Assembly: GCF_000016065.1 (NCBI RefSeq)
Contig: NC_009092.1
Span: 3,782,001 to 3,846,000 of the forward strand
DNA: 64,000 nucleotides
Source of the DNA: Shewanella loihica PV-4
GTDB lineage: Bacteria > Pseudomonadota > Gammaproteobacteria > Enterobacterales > Shewanellaceae
Direction of reading: 5' to 3'
The translations under genes were made by a program, and so were the position numbers. Every line of letters starts with the position of its first letter. Within the stretch, counting starts at the first letter, position 1. A model generated the notes under the pieces. The model searched no databases. It saw nothing but the letters and a program-made list of their open reading frames with translations, and was not told the DNA's origin. Positions 16,656 through 25,582 of this stretch are shown in pieces.

Positions 16656-18116
16656 TTAAAGACCTAAGCCCTGCTTGATGCGTTGACCATAGTCTTCATC
16701 AGCCTTGAAGAAGTGAGCCAACATACGCTCCTGCACGTCCATGCTCGCCTGACTCAGAGAGCCTGAGATGGTCGCCGCCAGTCTAGCCTTCTCGTCTTCT
16801 GAGAAGATGCGATACAGGTTACCCGCCTGGGTGTAGTCATCCTGGTCATAACGGCTGTAACGGTCGGCTTCACCATCGAGTCTCAGCGCTGGTTCTGCAA
16901 ACTGTGTCGGCTCCACCAGGGCAGACTGAGTGCTGTTCGGCCCATAGTTGGCGCTGGCATCGCCGCCCGTCTGACTGCCGCTGAAGGGGCACTGGGTTCC
17001 CGCCATGGCGCCGCCACGCTGATGATGGTTTGCCTGAGTCGCATGAGGGCAGTTTACCGGCAACTGGTTATAGTTGGCGCCGATACGGTAGCGCTGGGCA
17101 TCGGCATAGGCAAACAGACGCGCCTGCAACATCTTGTCCGGCGAGGCGCCTACGCCTGGCACTAGGTTACTCGGGGCTAAGGCCACCTGCTCCACCTCGG
17201 CGAAGTAGTTCTGCGGCAGACGGTTAAGCTCTAGCACGCCTATCTCGATCAGCGGGTAGTCGCCATGTGGCCACACCTTGGTCAGATCGAACGGGTTGAT
17301 GTGATAGGTGTTGGCATCGGCCTCAGGCATGATCTGCACATTCACCGTCCAGCGCGGGAAGTTAGCGTCCTGGATAGCCGCCACCATGTCACGCTGTGAC
17401 GAGTCGGGATCGATCCCCTTAAGCTTGTCCGCCTGCTCGTTGGTCAGGTTAACCACGCCCTGCTGTGACTTGAAGTGGAACTTGACCCAGAAACGTTCTC
17501 CCTTGGCATTCCAGAAGGAGAAGGTGTGCGAGCCGTAGCCGTGCATCTGACGATAGTTAGCCGGAATACCACGGTCTGACATCAAGATGGTGACCTGATG
17601 CATCGCCTCAGGGTTAAGCGACCAGAAGTCCCACATCGCCTGTGGATCTTTCAGGTTAGTCATAGGGTTGCGCTTCTGGGTGTGGATGAAGTCCGGGAAC
17701 TTGATGCCATCACGCAGGAAGAAGGTCGGGGTGTTGTTACCGACGATATCGTGGTTACCGCGCTTGGTGTAGAAACGCAGACCAAAACCACGGGGATCGC
17801 GCTCGGCGTCGGCCGAACCCATCTCGCCGCCCACGGTCGAGAAGCGCACGAAGGTCTCCGTCTGCTTGCCTTCGCCGTTGAAGTGGTCGGCGATGGTATA
17901 GTCGCTCAAATCTTTGGTCAGGGTGAAGGTGCCATACACCCCCGTGCCCTTGGCGTGGACGATACGCTCGGGAATACGCTCACGGTTAAAGTGCGCCAGC
18001 TTCTCGATAAGGTGCCAGTCCTGTAGCAGTAGCGGGCCGCGCTCGCCGGCAGAGAGAGAGTTTTGATCGTCCGCAATAGGTGCGCCATTTTGGCTGGTTA
18101 AGTAGTTGGTTGTCAT
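16656..18116 (-). CDS. katB: Monofunctional haem catalase (KatB-like)
   Basis: A 486-residue cytoplasmic small-subunit (clade 3) catalase that dismutates H2O2. The distal His lies in FNRERIPERIVHAKGTG, the distal Asn in FLRDGIKFPDFIHTQKRNP, and the proximal Tyr in LFAYADAQRYR. Length is usual for the clade. The open frame starts four codons earlier, but MTTNYLTSQNG is the usual N terminus; GGAGCG precedes it. The name follows the dominant catalase of Shewanella; orthology is inferred. A 700-base upstream region rich in tandem repeats separates it from the next gene. Confidence 0.92.
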   Translation of the reverse strand: MTTNYLTSQNGAPIADDQNSLSAGERGPLLLQDWHLIEKLAHFNRERIPERIVHAKGTGVYGTFTLTKDLSDYTIADHFNGEGKQTETFVRFSTVGGEMGSADAERDPRGFGLRFYTKRGNHDIVGNNTPTFFLRDGIKFPDFIHTQKRNPMTNLKDPQAMWDFWSLNPEAMHQVTILMSDRGIPANYRQMHGYGSHTFSFWNAKGERFWVKFHFKSQQGVVNLTNEQADKLKGIDPDSSQRDMVAAIQDANFPRWTVNVQIMPEADANTYHINPFDLTKVWPHGDYPLIEIGVLELNRLPQNYFAEVEQVALAPSNLVPGVGASPDKMLQARLFAYADAQRYRIGANYNQLPVNCPHATQANHHQRGGAMAGTQCPFSGSQTGGDASANYGPNSTQSALVEPTQFAEPALRLDGEADRYSRYDQDDYTQAGNLYRIFSEDEKARLAATISGSLSQASMDVQERMLAHFFKADEDYGQRIKQGLGL

Positions 18117-18827
18117 AATTCGCTCCATCCTGTTTAGCTTGTTGGGCCCTCGGCTCGGGTCTTAGCCTGGGTAAAAATTTAGGTATTAGTTTAGGTATAA
18201 ATTTAGCTTTTCGTTTACGCGGCCTGGTCAGCTCAACCAGTCTTCGATAACATCAAATATTGTGACCATAGCTCTGCTCCAAATTAGCTCTACTCCAAAT
18301 TAGCTCTGTTCCTCTAAACGCTCATTTCAAGCACTCATTCCAAGCGCTCAGGTTAAGCGCTAGGCCATTGAGTTAAGTGACTCGCTTAGCGATTAACTTG
18401 TCGATGTAGCAAGATTAGTCGAGTCTCAGAGAAATATAAAACGATTAAAACTGATAACTTTAAACTGATTTTTAGATTAAGGTTTAGTTTCTAAATTAGA
18501 TTCCTAATTAGATGCCTAATCTGTATGCGCTTTACGAGCCGAGCTAACTAATGAGTCAGCCTAAGAGTGATTGGTAGAAACGAGATAGAAATGAGAAAGA
18601 AACGAGATAGAAACGAGGTAGAAACGAGATAGAAACGATGCAGATACCAAGGCAAGGCGAGAGATAAACAGAGACACAAAGCCGGAAATCAGAAAAGAAC
18701 AGTGAGCGGAGAGAGTTAGCTAAATAGATAGAAAATCAGATGACAGGGTTTTCGCCGCGATCTTAGCAGCGGGGAGTAAGCGTCAACACTCGCGCTTATC
18801 GCCCCGCTTAGCCTGAGTTGGCTCAGA
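18117..18827. other. 711-base intergenic region upstream of catalase
   Basis: Besides the 11-base array described separately, it holds AGCTCTRCTCCAAATT twice plus a partial third copy (18270-18312, period 16), repeated GCGCTCA-type words (about 18318-18365) and TTAGATT/CTAATT-rich DNA (18470-18520). The catalase promoter must lie here; I see no OxyR site I would defend. No gene seen. Confidence 0.6.
18575..18640. repeat. Six tandem copies of an 11-base repeat
   Basis: Six contiguous 11-base units with consensus TAGAAACGAGA: 18575, 18586, 18597, 18608, 18619 and 18630. Each has an A-tract, so tracts recur about once per helical turn, which would bend the DNA. The array is about 460-540 bases upstream of the catalase start. 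Confidence 0.9.
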
Positions 18828-19079
18828 TCAGCTGTCTTTGTCCAGCTTGACCTTGGCGACCTGATACAGCTTCACCAGATAGAAGGCATCGATCAGCACG
18901 ATGAAGAAGTTCACCAAGGCCACAGGCAGGGCGCCGATGGCCAGGCCGTAGGCGACAAACAGGGCGGCGCCGATCAGGTTCCACCAACGCAGCTTCTTGA
19001 TATTTGACATCATGAGGGAGATGGCGACCACCACAGAGGCCAGATAGCCGACCCATTCCCAAATTGTTGCCGTTTCCAT
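18828..19079 (-). CDS. Small inner-membrane protein, three hydrophobic helices
   Basis: An 83-residue protein with three membrane helices (WVGYLASVVVAISLMMS; NLIGAALFVAYGLAIGALPVAL; NFFIVLIDAFYLVKLY). The GYLAS...SNIKKLRWWNLIGA pattern is common in small proteobacterial proteins with YgjV/PQ-loop-like helix pairs; I cannot name a function. The ATG at 19079 is chosen over a GTG two codons earlier because AAGGAG ends 5 bases before it. An alternative-frame open frame of similar length on the same strand is a shadow. Confidence 0.65.
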   Translation of the reverse strand: METATIWEWVGYLASVVVAISLMMSNIKKLRWWNLIGAALFVAYGLAIGALPVALVNFFIVLIDAFYLVKLYQVAKVKLDKDS

Positions 19080-19233
19080 AGGCACTCCTTAACCCTTAAA
19101 CATATCTTCCCTAATTATGGCACCGGGCTGCACAAGTGGCAGCCAATCTGACTAAATTATCTTACTAATTCAGGTGCATGTCAGATGCATGCGAGCTGTA
19201 CGCCAGAGCCGTGCCGCTCCTGGCGTCCAGCCA

Positions 19234-19683
19234 TCAGACCATCGCCTGACGCTTAACCACTGCCGCCGTCATACGTGAGATACAGCAGAGCTCACCGGCG
19301 CTGTTGTGGATCAACACCTCCCACACCGAACTGCGTTTGCCCAGGTGAACCGGCTTGGCGGTCGCCGTCAGGATGCCGTTGCGCGACGCCTTAAGATGGT
19401 TGGCGTTGATCTCCTGACCGACACAATAGTAGTTCTCAAAATCCACCACGAAGTTGGCCGCATAGCTGGCCACAGTCTCGGCCAGAGCCACATTGGCGCC
19501 GCCATGAACTATCCCCAAGGGGTTGTGCACCGCTGGCGAGGCCGGCATGGTCGCCTTCATGTAATCGTCGCCAATCTCGCTGATGGTGATCCCCAGGGTC
19601 TGCATCAAGGTGCCTTTGCCATGCATTCCTGCGTCCATCTTGGCGCAATCTTCCAGGGTAACGGGTCTAAACCAAATGCTCAT
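19234..19683 (-). CDS. menI: Hotdog-fold thioesterase, MenI/YdiI-like
   Basis: A 149-residue PaaI-type acyl-CoA thioesterase. The motif GIVHGGANVALAETVAS contains the HGG turn and the catalytic Glu; EINANHLKASRNG and KPVHLGKRSSVWEV closely follow E. coli YdiI (MenI), which hydrolyses 1,4-dihydroxy-2-naphthoyl-CoA in menaquinone synthesis. Menaquinone is central to anaerobic respiration in this kind of organism, so the role fits, but the family has broad acyl-CoA activity and a general housekeeping thioesterase is possible. The gene stands alone. Confidence 0.75.
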   Translation of the reverse strand: MSIWFRPVTLEDCAKMDAGMHGKGTLMQTLGITISEIGDDYMKATMPASPAVHNPLGIVHGGANVALAETVASYAANFVVDFENYYCVGQEINANHLKASRNGILTATAKPVHLGKRSSVWEVLIHNSAGELCCISRMTAAVVKRQAMV

Positions 19684-20290
19684 GTCTCATTCCACAACGA
19701 TCAAAAGTGACATTTAGTCTACTTCGTCACATGGCAATAAGAAATAGGACAATAAGAAATAGGGCATTAGGATATTGAAGCATAAGGAGCTGAAACCGCC
19801 TTGCGAGGCATGCTGCGTTGAACAGACGAGGGTGTTAAGGCGTCACCTGGAACACACTCTGGGGTTGGCCTTCATCCGCCCTGAATTGTTAGTCTCGTTT
19901 GCCGCCAAATTGGCCGCATCAAGTGGGTTTGTGTGACGAATGAAGGCCTAGGGTGACTGGTAACGCTGACGCCGAATCAAAGGCTCTTAATCAAAGGCGC
20001 CGTATCACGTTGTCGGCACATTGCTTGGGCACTTGGGCCTGGCCGATAACGCGCGACAGTTTATCCTGAAAATACAAATTAACAAGCCCGATGAGTGAGG
20101 GAAAAACAGAAAAATATCACAGCGTTATCTGAGCCGCAGAAATGGCGAGACGGCGCTACACAAAGCAAAACAGCCGCTAACAAGGCGCTAAACTTGTGGC
20201 TAAACAGATGAAACAGAACCGAGTGACATCAGCTACAGGCTTAAAGACTAAATGACACTAAGGCGAAACTGACTAGACGGTAAAATGCAG
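19684..20290. other. Intergenic region, nothing recognised
   Basis: About 600 bases between the thioesterase and exeM genes. It contains AATAAGAAATAGG twice near 19737-19765, but no convincing open frame, RNA or site was found. Confidence 0.5.
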
Positions 20291-20294
20291 GCAT

Positions 20295-20330
20295 AAAAAA
20301 AGCCAGCTGGGGAGAACAGCTGGCTTGGGA
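20295..20330 (-). terminator. Terminator of exeM
   Basis: On the minus strand AAGCCAGCTG and CAGCTGGCTT with a 7-base loop are followed by seven T residues, 14 bases past the exeM stop. Confidence 0.9.
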
Positions 20331-20343
20331 GAGACTTGGCAGA

Positions 20344-22959
20344 CTAGTTGCGGCGACGCAATCCGGCCAGTCCAAGTAACATCAGTCCTAGATAACCCAG
20401 TGAACCGCCGTCATCCTTTTCTTCCGGCTCAGGCTTAGGCTCTGGCTTAGGCACTGGGTAGCTTAGCGCCACGATCACAGGGTCGTGATCCGATGCAGAG
20501 AAAGCATTCTCAGACTTGGCAAGCTCACCTGTGTATTTGCTGCCGTATTCGAACAGGTTCGATTCGACCGCGTTGATGTGCCAGTCTTGAATATCCAGTA
20601 CGCGCTCGGCCAGGCTAGTGTTAGCCAAAGCGTGGTCCAGGTTACCCAACTCGCCGTTGTAGCTGTATGAGTAAGTATCTGGGCCATGAACCTTGGTATT
20701 TAGGTTGATCAGGCCATAGCCCTTCTCAATCTTGCTACCTTCACGCTCATATACCTTGCCATCTAGCGTTGTCCAAGAGGCGGTCATGATGTCACGATCG
20801 CTGTTTGCGGCATCGAAGTCGGTCAATACGCGGATAGGATCTTCTTTGCCGTAGGCGTTCATGTCGCCGATCACTAAGAGATCACCCTTCACGTCTTGCA
20901 GCGCATCACCAATGACCTTAGCGGCCGATACACGGAACTCGTTACACTTGCCCTGAAGATCCGCTGGATCGCTGTTGTCTTCATAGTTAGCCCAATCTTC
21001 GACACAACCTGAGCCCTTAGACTTGAGGTGGTTCACAACGACAGTTAACTGCTCGTCATGGATCTTGAAGGTTTGACCTAGGCTGTGACGTTGATACTTA
21101 TCGAACGCTGGGCTGAGTTCCGCCTTGTCGCCTTCGCCGCGAGTCACTACGCCTGCGGTAGCGTGTTGCTCAGGTGTGGCGATCAAGAAGGCATCACCAC
21201 TCGGTGTCACCTTAGCGGCGCGGTACAGCATGCCCACAGTGATAGCATCGCTACCGACAAACTTACCTTGGTATTTATCGGCATCGTTGATCTCGACGAA
21301 GCTATAGGCATCGGCATCGCTGAGTTCGGCATTTAATGCATCGAGTAGGTTTTGAATCGCACTCTTCTCGCCAAAGCCGTTGTTACCTATCTCCATCAGG
21401 CCAACGATGTCGGCGTTCATGGCGGTGATGGCATTCACTATCTTAGTGCGTTGCAGCAGCATCTCTTCTTCGGTGTTAGCACCACGGTTATCGGCAGGCG
21501 TATCGTCACCACCAACCGCATTGTTGAAGAAGTTCAGTACGTTGAAGCTGGCTACACGGATATCACCCTTAGTGGCAATGGCTGGTGCATCGCTGCGATC
21601 ATCGCCGCGAATGAAGTCACCCGCCACGATCTCGTTGGTTGCCACCAAGCGGTATTCGTTATAGCTGTAGCTCACCACACCTTGAAGGTTAGTCAGTTGG
21701 TCGCCAACACGGATATAACCGTTCTCGGCATTGAAGGTTGGGAAGTAAGGGACTTCGCCATCTTTCGCCTTATAGTCTGACTCGATAAACAGCTGGTTAG
21801 CGCGGTTTTGTGCTTCCAGCGCAATCGCTTCATCGCTCATCGCTGGATAGAGCTGGGTCGCCTTCATCAGCGGCGCCTTGTGGGACAACATCATGTTGTT
21901 ACGACGGGCGGCGTAATCATAGCTGAAGGTACGGCTGACTTTCATGTCGCTACCGGCATCGAGTACCACATGCATGCCTTCGAAACGCTCTAGCGCATCA
22001 CCCAGGCTCTCGCCGTCGGCCACATAGAAAGGTTGAGCAGCAGGCGCGCCTACGTTCTCACCTACTTCGATCTTCTTGTCGGCCTTGATATCGACTTGGG
22101 TCAGGCCATAGTATTCTTTCACCAGACCTTGAACACAGACTTCAACGCCAGGCTGGATCTCTTCGCCGGCCGCTTCGCCTAAGAAGACAAAGATACCGTC
22201 AGAAGTGTAAGGCGAGTTGTCACCCTCAACTTCTTGCAGGTAGAAGCCCTTGAACAGGCTGTCGCCACGAGCGGTTACCACACCGCGAATCGTCACTTCC
22301 TCTTTAGAGGCATACTCGCCGTCGGCGATCAGTGGGCTAGACTTGCCTGCACCCTGAACGCTGTAAATTGGTGTGATCTTAGCGCCGGTGCAGGTGAAGG
22401 CTGGAGCTTCAGGTTCGGTTGGTGCGCTGGCACCATCTAGGTTACCCAGGCCGGTAAAAGTATCGACAGGCAATACTTTCCACTGGCTTTCGACGAAGAC
22501 GTTTGATGCAACAAGGGCATCTGTGTTGCGCTGCATAGTGACGTTCATGCCCCAGCCACTAGGCGTAGGCACGGCACCTATGATGTCTACCACGGCACCG
22601 TCTTTGACCAGTGCTACGGCATCACCGCCGTTGAAATAGAGATTACCCGTGCTGCTGTCGACATCGCTATCCAGGGCGATTTCGGCACTTGGGTGTAAGA
22701 TCACTTTGAGCTTTTTGGCATCTATGGTGAGACCGTCTAGGGCGACCATATCTAAGGCATTGGTATCGCCATCTTTGTAGCGCACCAGCTTGTAGCCGGT
22801 AAGATCTAAGGCGGCGTCGCCTGAATTGTACAGTTCGATCGCCTTATTGTTGCTGTTGCCTTCAACATACTCGCTGATCAGCAGGTCGGCTTTCGCAGAA
22901 ACGGGCAAAGCCGCGGCTATTGACAGTGCAAGCACTGACAACTTTTTAACATTATCCAT
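20344..22959 (-). CDS. exeM: ExeM-type extracellular endonuclease with GlyGly-CTERM anchor
   Basis: An 871-residue secreted nuclease. Order: Sec signal (1-24), lamin-tail domain (about 25-140; LISEYVEGNSNNKAIEL), OB-fold region (about 190-300), endonuclease/exonuclease/phosphatase domain (about 455-840) with SFNVLNFF, GLMEIGNNG, VVVNHLKSKG, LVIGDMNAY and ASDHDPVIV (metal and catalytic residues), a Pro-Glu-Lys linker, then GGSLGYLGLMLLGLAGLRRRN, a GlyGly-CTERM tail processed by rhombosortase after type II secretion. Shewanella oneidensis ExeM of the same layout degrades extracellular DNA and affects biofilms. A consensus CRP site lies upstream, so carbon or anaerobic control is likely. Confidence 0.92.
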   Translation of the reverse strand: MDNVKKLSVLALSIAAALPVSAKADLLISEYVEGNSNNKAIELYNSGDAALDLTGYKLVRYKDGDTNALDMVALDGLTIDAKKLKVILHPSAEIALDSDVDSSTGNLYFNGGDAVALVKDGAVVDIIGAVPTPSGWGMNVTMQRNTDALVASNVFVESQWKVLPVDTFTGLGNLDGASAPTEPEAPAFTCTGAKITPIYSVQGAGKSSPLIADGEYASKEEVTIRGVVTARGDSLFKGFYLQEVEGDNSPYTSDGIFVFLGEAAGEEIQPGVEVCVQGLVKEYYGLTQVDIKADKKIEVGENVGAPAAQPFYVADGESLGDALERFEGMHVVLDAGSDMKVSRTFSYDYAARRNNMMLSHKAPLMKATQLYPAMSDEAIALEAQNRANQLFIESDYKAKDGEVPYFPTFNAENGYIRVGDQLTNLQGVVSYSYNEYRLVATNEIVAGDFIRGDDRSDAPAIATKGDIRVASFNVLNFFNNAVGGDDTPADNRGANTEEEMLLQRTKIVNAITAMNADIVGLMEIGNNGFGEKSAIQNLLDALNAELSDADAYSFVEINDADKYQGKFVGSDAITVGMLYRAAKVTPSGDAFLIATPEQHATAGVVTRGEGDKAELSPAFDKYQRHSLGQTFKIHDEQLTVVVNHLKSKGSGCVEDWANYEDNSDPADLQGKCNEFRVSAAKVIGDALQDVKGDLLVIGDMNAYGKEDPIRVLTDFDAANSDRDIMTASWTTLDGKVYEREGSKIEKGYGLINLNTKVHGPDTYSYSYNGELGNLDHALANTSLAERVLDIQDWHINAVESNLFEYGSKYTGELAKSENAFSASDHDPVIVALSYPVPKPEPKPEPEEKDDGGSLGYLGLMLLGLAGLRRRN

Positions 22960-23040
22960 TGTTCAACCCCATTTTTATAATAATGCCGCTAATTTTTATT
23001 AACGTGCGGCGAGATTGTTACAGAAGTGCTCAAGCCGATT

Positions 23041-23056
23041 TGTGACGAAGATCACA
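23041..23056. promoter_or_regulatory. Consensus CRP site upstream of exeM
   Basis: TGTGACGAAGATCACA fits TGTGA-N6-TCACA exactly. It is centred about 89 bases upstream of the exeM start codon, suitable for activation of exeM. The remaining 560 bases toward the next gene contain no recognisable gene. Confidence 0.85.
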
Positions 23057-23623
23057 TTCCAAAATAGCGAACATTATGTTTATAAAATACGGTTAATATC
23101 TGTACAGCAAATGGCATACATATTAGTAAATTGTGATTAAGCGATTGGTTTCACGGCACAAAACATGAGGTCGCCAGGATTCATTCGTAATGGGATTAGA
23201 TAATTTCAAGCAAAACAATAGATAAGTTTGAGCATTCAAACATCCAGCACCAAGCCTGATTAGTGCAAATGCTCAACGATTTTACAAACCATGGTTTTAT
23301 TTTAAGGTCAATTTAACCTTTCTACTGGCAACAAGGTGAAATGTCGAAAGTGTGACAAGCCGCAACTTGGACTGGCGGGGAATCCGATGCAATTCAAACC
23401 AGATTCAGCCGCCTGACAAAGTTTGTAAGCTAAATCCAGGATTTAAAGCCAAGGCGTCAGGCAAATGCCAGCAGCTAATGCTACGAGCCGGTGCTACTAG
23501 TCGGTGCGACGAGCTAATGCCAAAAGCAGATGCCAAAGCGAACCTCAAAGCCTAGCCCAAAGCCTAGCTCCAAAGCCCAGCTCAGCAGACACTGAGCTTG
23601 CTTGGGTATGAAGGATTAATAGA
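23057..23623. other. Intergenic region between exeM and the LuxR-type gene
   Basis: About 570 bases, AT-rich near exeM and composed of GCTAATGCTACGAGC/AAAGCCTAGC-like words near 23470-23590. No coding frame, RNA or terminator is convincing. Confidence 0.45.
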
Positions 23624-24286
23624 TTAACAAAACTCGAAGTGACAGGCGTTTGCCTGCGACCAGCGCAGCAGCTCGACCCGATTACGAGACTGAGTCTTGC
23701 GGAAGATAGAGGAAATATGGGCCTTGACCGTGTGCTCGCTGATACATAGGCGATCGGCGATCTCCTTGTTGCGGGCACCGCTGGAGACCAACTGTATGAT
23801 GGTGCGCTCACGAGTGGTGAGCTTTTGCAGCATGGCGACCATATCCTGGGTCAGCTCTACGCCACTGTCCTGGCGACTCACCAGCTGACGAAACACCTTA
23901 GAGATCAAAGGTCTGTCATACCACAGCTCATCGTTGACCATCTTACGCAATCCGGTCAGCGAGAGATCCATACGCTGATCGGAAAACAGCAGGCCGCGCA
24001 CCCCGAGCAGCAGGGCAGATTCCGGCTCCAGGCTACCGCGTTCGACCTGATAGAGGGCGATGGGCACATGGGGTAATAGACGCGCGACAATCAAGGGCAC
24101 GCCCTTGCTGTCCAGCGCCGCGCCCTTCTGGGCAATGAGGTAGAAACTGTTACGATCCCGCTCCGGATCCAGGTCGCTGACCTGACGGGCGATACGTGTC
24201 TTTAGGCCTATCGATTCAGCCAGAACGGCCAGATGGCACGGTGTTGAATCTTGGTGTAGAAAAACCAGTTCATCAATTTTACTCAT
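23624..24286 (-). CDS. CsgD/VpsT-like LuxR family regulator
   Basis: A 220-residue DNA-binding protein. Residues 1-140 resemble a degenerate receiver domain without the usual phospho-acceptor context; residues about 152-215 form a LuxR helix-turn-helix (LTTRERTIIQLVSSGARNKE then IADRLCISEHTVKAHISSIF). CsgD and VpsT have this layout and control matrix genes, VpsT in response to c-di-GMP. A strong GGGAGAG ribosome site precedes the ATG. Targets cannot be read from the sequence; the nearby exeM gene (extracellular DNA) would be a reasonable candidate. Confidence 0.75.
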   Translation of the reverse strand: MSKIDELVFLHQDSTPCHLAVLAESIGLKTRIARQVSDLDPERDRNSFYLIAQKGAALDSKGVPLIVARLLPHVPIALYQVERGSLEPESALLLGVRGLLFSDQRMDLSLTGLRKMVNDELWYDRPLISKVFRQLVSRQDSGVELTQDMVAMLQKLTTRERTIIQLVSSGARNKEIADRLCISEHTVKAHISSIFRKTQSRNRVELLRWSQANACHFEFC

Positions 24287-24544
24287 ACGCTTCTCTCCCT
24301 GAAAAGCATCTCAATGCAGTTAACCATATGTGAGTAAGCTATCCCTGTTATTGATCTTTATGAACTTCATTCCTCCTAGTCATAGATACCACTTAATTTA
24401 TCCATTTATGACTAGTAAAAAAGTATGTCAGCTATATTAACTAACTCTAGTGAGAATAGTTATCACTATTAGTTATATAAAGCTAACTCATCACATCATT
24501 AGCATATAATAATGCTTCTGATGTGATAGGCAAGCTACAGATTA

Positions 24545-25150
24545 TTATTGCTTTTTCAGTTTAAGCAGCAGTCTGTCATGCCAGCGTGAAAGCAGCATCA
24601 CGCTCGCTAGGGCGCCAATAAGCGCCATCCCCATGTCAGACTGGGTGTCCCACACATAGCCCTGGGTCCCCAGGAATGCCTCGGCATCTTCACCCGTTGC
24701 CAACGCGACCCACCACTCGATCAACTCATAAAATGCCGACAGCGCCAGGGCGAAACAGCAGACCAGGAAATTGCACCAGGCCCCCTGCTTCACCACTTCG
24801 AGGCGCAGAAACACCTCACGGGCCAGCAGCGCGGGAATAAAGCCCTGAGCGAAATGGCCCACCTTGTCATAGTTATTGCGCTCGCTGCCCATCCAGTCGG
24901 CTATGGTGTCGAACAGCGGCACCTCGGCATAGGTGTAGTGCCCACCCACCATGAGAATAATGGCGTGGATCAGAATCAGGCCGTAGGCCAGAGAGGTGAG
25001 TGGAAACTTCTTGCGGGTCACAAAGAGGATAGGCAGGGCGATCAGCGCGGGAGCAACCTCTAAAAACCAGGTAAAGCTATCTTTTGGTTCTATCCCTGAC
25101 CAGATCAGCACGGCGAAGAAAATTGTGAGCCACACGGTGCTTTTATTCAA
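24545..25150 (-). CDS. DUF2238 (YjdF) inner-membrane protein
   Basis: A 201-residue membrane protein with about six helices, carrying the DUF2238 signatures GHYTYAEVP, RNNYDKVGHFAQGF and AFYELIEWW...DTQSDMGMALIGA, with conserved His, Asp and Glu in membrane-adjacent positions. The family (YjdF) has no assigned activity. The start codon is TTG at 25148-25150, with AAGGAG 8 bases upstream. It lies between the CsgD-like and serA genes without clear operon partners. Confidence 0.85.
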   Translation of the reverse strand: MNKSTVWLTIFFAVLIWSGIEPKDSFTWFLEVAPALIALPILFVTRKKFPLTSLAYGLILIHAIILMVGGHYTYAEVPLFDTIADWMGSERNNYDKVGHFAQGFIPALLAREVFLRLEVVKQGAWCNFLVCCFALALSAFYELIEWWVALATGEDAEAFLGTQGYVWDTQSDMGMALIGALASVMLLSRWHDRLLLKLKKQ

Positions 25151-25582
25151 AATAAGAACTCCTTAGATGATATTGTTTTAATATCAGAATAATAACTTTA
25201 GCCATCTAGCCCTCCACACTGACCAAAAAAGGTGCTATTTTGTGGAGGCATTGACAGGCAACAGATAAAAATCACCACAAGAACAGGGCTTGTAGACCTT
25301 TCTGGGCGCATTTTTACCAAGGTTTAAAGGGCTTTGCGCTAAAACGCTTGCTCTGTGTAGTCATTCTACACAAGTCAGCCGGAAACCGTATAGCTTCCAA
25401 ATAACCTTGCCCGACTGGGCTCGGCGTCCTGCCATCCGTAGAAGCTCATCGTCTCTGGCCCCAGGCCAATAGCGAGACGACGAAGATTCATTGGTATCAG
25501 GCCACAGAGCGAAAGCCGAGTAGAAATTGTCCCCGAGAGCGATACTCACCTAGCAACAATTGAGCAAGAGGGTACCTAAATC
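25151..25582. other. Unexplained 430-base leader region upstream of serA
   Basis: Contains a perfect inverted repeat TGTGTAG-TCATT-CTACACA (25354-25372) and GC-rich DNA from 25380 to 25560 that looks more ordered than normal spacer. A 62-codon minus-strand frame crosses it but has no ribosome site or known family. It may be a repeat element, a leader RNA or a small-RNA gene; I cannot decide. Confidence 0.4.

Noticed and set aside
25200..25575. 6S RNA near serA
   Set aside because: Its position is suggestive, but I see no 6S-like central bubble or end sequences.
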